Of a DNA stretch of 5,089 bases, positions 4,901 to 5,089 are shown piece after piece (within the stretch, counting starts at the first letter, position 1; each line of letters starts with the position of its first letter). This stretch comes from DASUBV01 sp035763085 (GTDB lineage: Bacteria; Actinomycetota; Actinomycetes; Streptosporangiales; Streptosporangiaceae). The notes below the pieces were generated by a model, which saw nothing but the letters and a program-made list of their open reading frames with translations, was not told the origin of the DNA and did no database searches. Both the position numbers and the translations under genes were made by a program. Location: NCBI GenBank assembly GCA_035763085.1, contig DASUBV010000158.1, positions 1 through 5,089 on the forward strand. The letters are read 5' to 3'.

Positions 4901-5089
4901 ATGAGCACCCGATCCGGGCCAGGAGGCGGCCCGCCCGATCCCGGCCTGGACGCGATCATGAGCGAGCGGCGGCAGCTGATCAACCTCGCCTACCGGCTGC
5001 TCGGCTCGCTGGCCGAGGCCGAGGATGCCGTCCAGGAGACCTACGCCCGCTGGTATGCCCTGTCCCGGCAGCAGCAGGAGGACATCGAG
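4901..5089 (+). CDS. ECF sigma factor, SigJ/ECF41-like (N-terminal part, cut by window end)
   Basis: Only 63 residues are in the window and the reading frame is still open at the edge. After a glycine/proline-rich N-terminus, residues 21-53 show sigma-70 region 2: RQLINLAYRLLGSLAEAEDAV, then QETYARWYAL. These are the AYRLLGS and AEDAVQE signatures used for core RNA polymerase and -10 recognition. The following RQQQEDIE leads into what in ECF41/SigJ proteins is usually an SPGAWL-type segment, here beyond the edge. That group normally carries a C-terminal SnoaL-like regulatory domain instead of an anti-sigma partner; this cannot be seen here. AAGGGAGG (4882-4889) is 11 nt before the ATG, a somewhat long spacing. 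An internal ATG at 4958 lacks a good site. The gene is divergent from the LUD gene and shares the nested-repeat promoter region with it. Confidence 0.88.
   Translation, partial: MSTRSGPGGGPPDPGLDAIMSERRQLINLAYRLLGSLAEAEDAVQETYARWYALSRQQQEDIE

Overview
The window is very GC-rich with G/C in almost every third codon position. Its proteins most resemble those of high-GC Actinobacteria: the sulfite reductase resembles the mycobacterial SirA/NirA type, CysG is a short actinobacterial form, and the ECF sigma factor is SigJ/ECF41-like. I lean towards the Streptosporangiales (Actinomadura/Nonomuraea-like). That is an impression from protein style and was not tested. There is no sign of phage, transposon, CRISPR or RNA genes.

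Positions 1-56 are an upstream edge with a 7-bp GC-rich hairpin. Positions 57-4011 are one tightly coupled plus-strand operon: ferredoxin-type sulfite (or nitrite) reductase (57-1721), a 34-codon mini-ORF (1718-1822), a 58-residue double-CxxC protein (1819-1995), a two-domain siroheme synthase CysG (1992-3269), a 16-codon mini-ORF (3266-3316) and a sirohydrochlorin ferrochelatase of the CbiX/SirB type (3313-4011). All five junctions are 4-nt ATGA or GTGA stop/start overlaps, so no nucleotide from 57 to 4011 is non-coding. The logic is coherent: CysG methylates uroporphyrinogen III to precorrin-2 and oxidises it to sirohydrochlorin, CbiX (and possibly CysG) inserts iron to give siroheme, and the reductase uses siroheme plus a [4Fe-4S] cluster to make sulfide. 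The sulfate-activation genes (cysD, cysN, cysH) often found beside such reductases are not in the window.

Positions 4012-4123 are a convergent gap with GC-rich palindromes but no T-tract. Positions 4124-4753 (minus) encode a stand-alone LUD-domain (LutC/YkgG-like) protein. Positions 4901-5089 (plus, cut by the window edge) encode the N-terminus of an ECF sigma factor that looks like the SigJ/ECF41 group.

The most striking non-coding structure is in the 147-nt divergent gap between the LUD gene and the sigma gene. Two inverted repeats there share exactly the same centre (4830.5): an inner 20-bp near-palindrome (4821-4840) and an outer 10+10 bp repeat (4800-4809/4852-4861). Read as promoters, each half gives a CCT(C/G)ACA box, a 16-nt spacer and a CGTC box. 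That is close to the SigJ/ECF41 promoter pattern as I recall it (TGTCACA-N16-CGTC), once in each direction. The simplest reading is a back-to-back pair of sigma-dependent promoters by which the sigma factor drives itself and the LUD gene.
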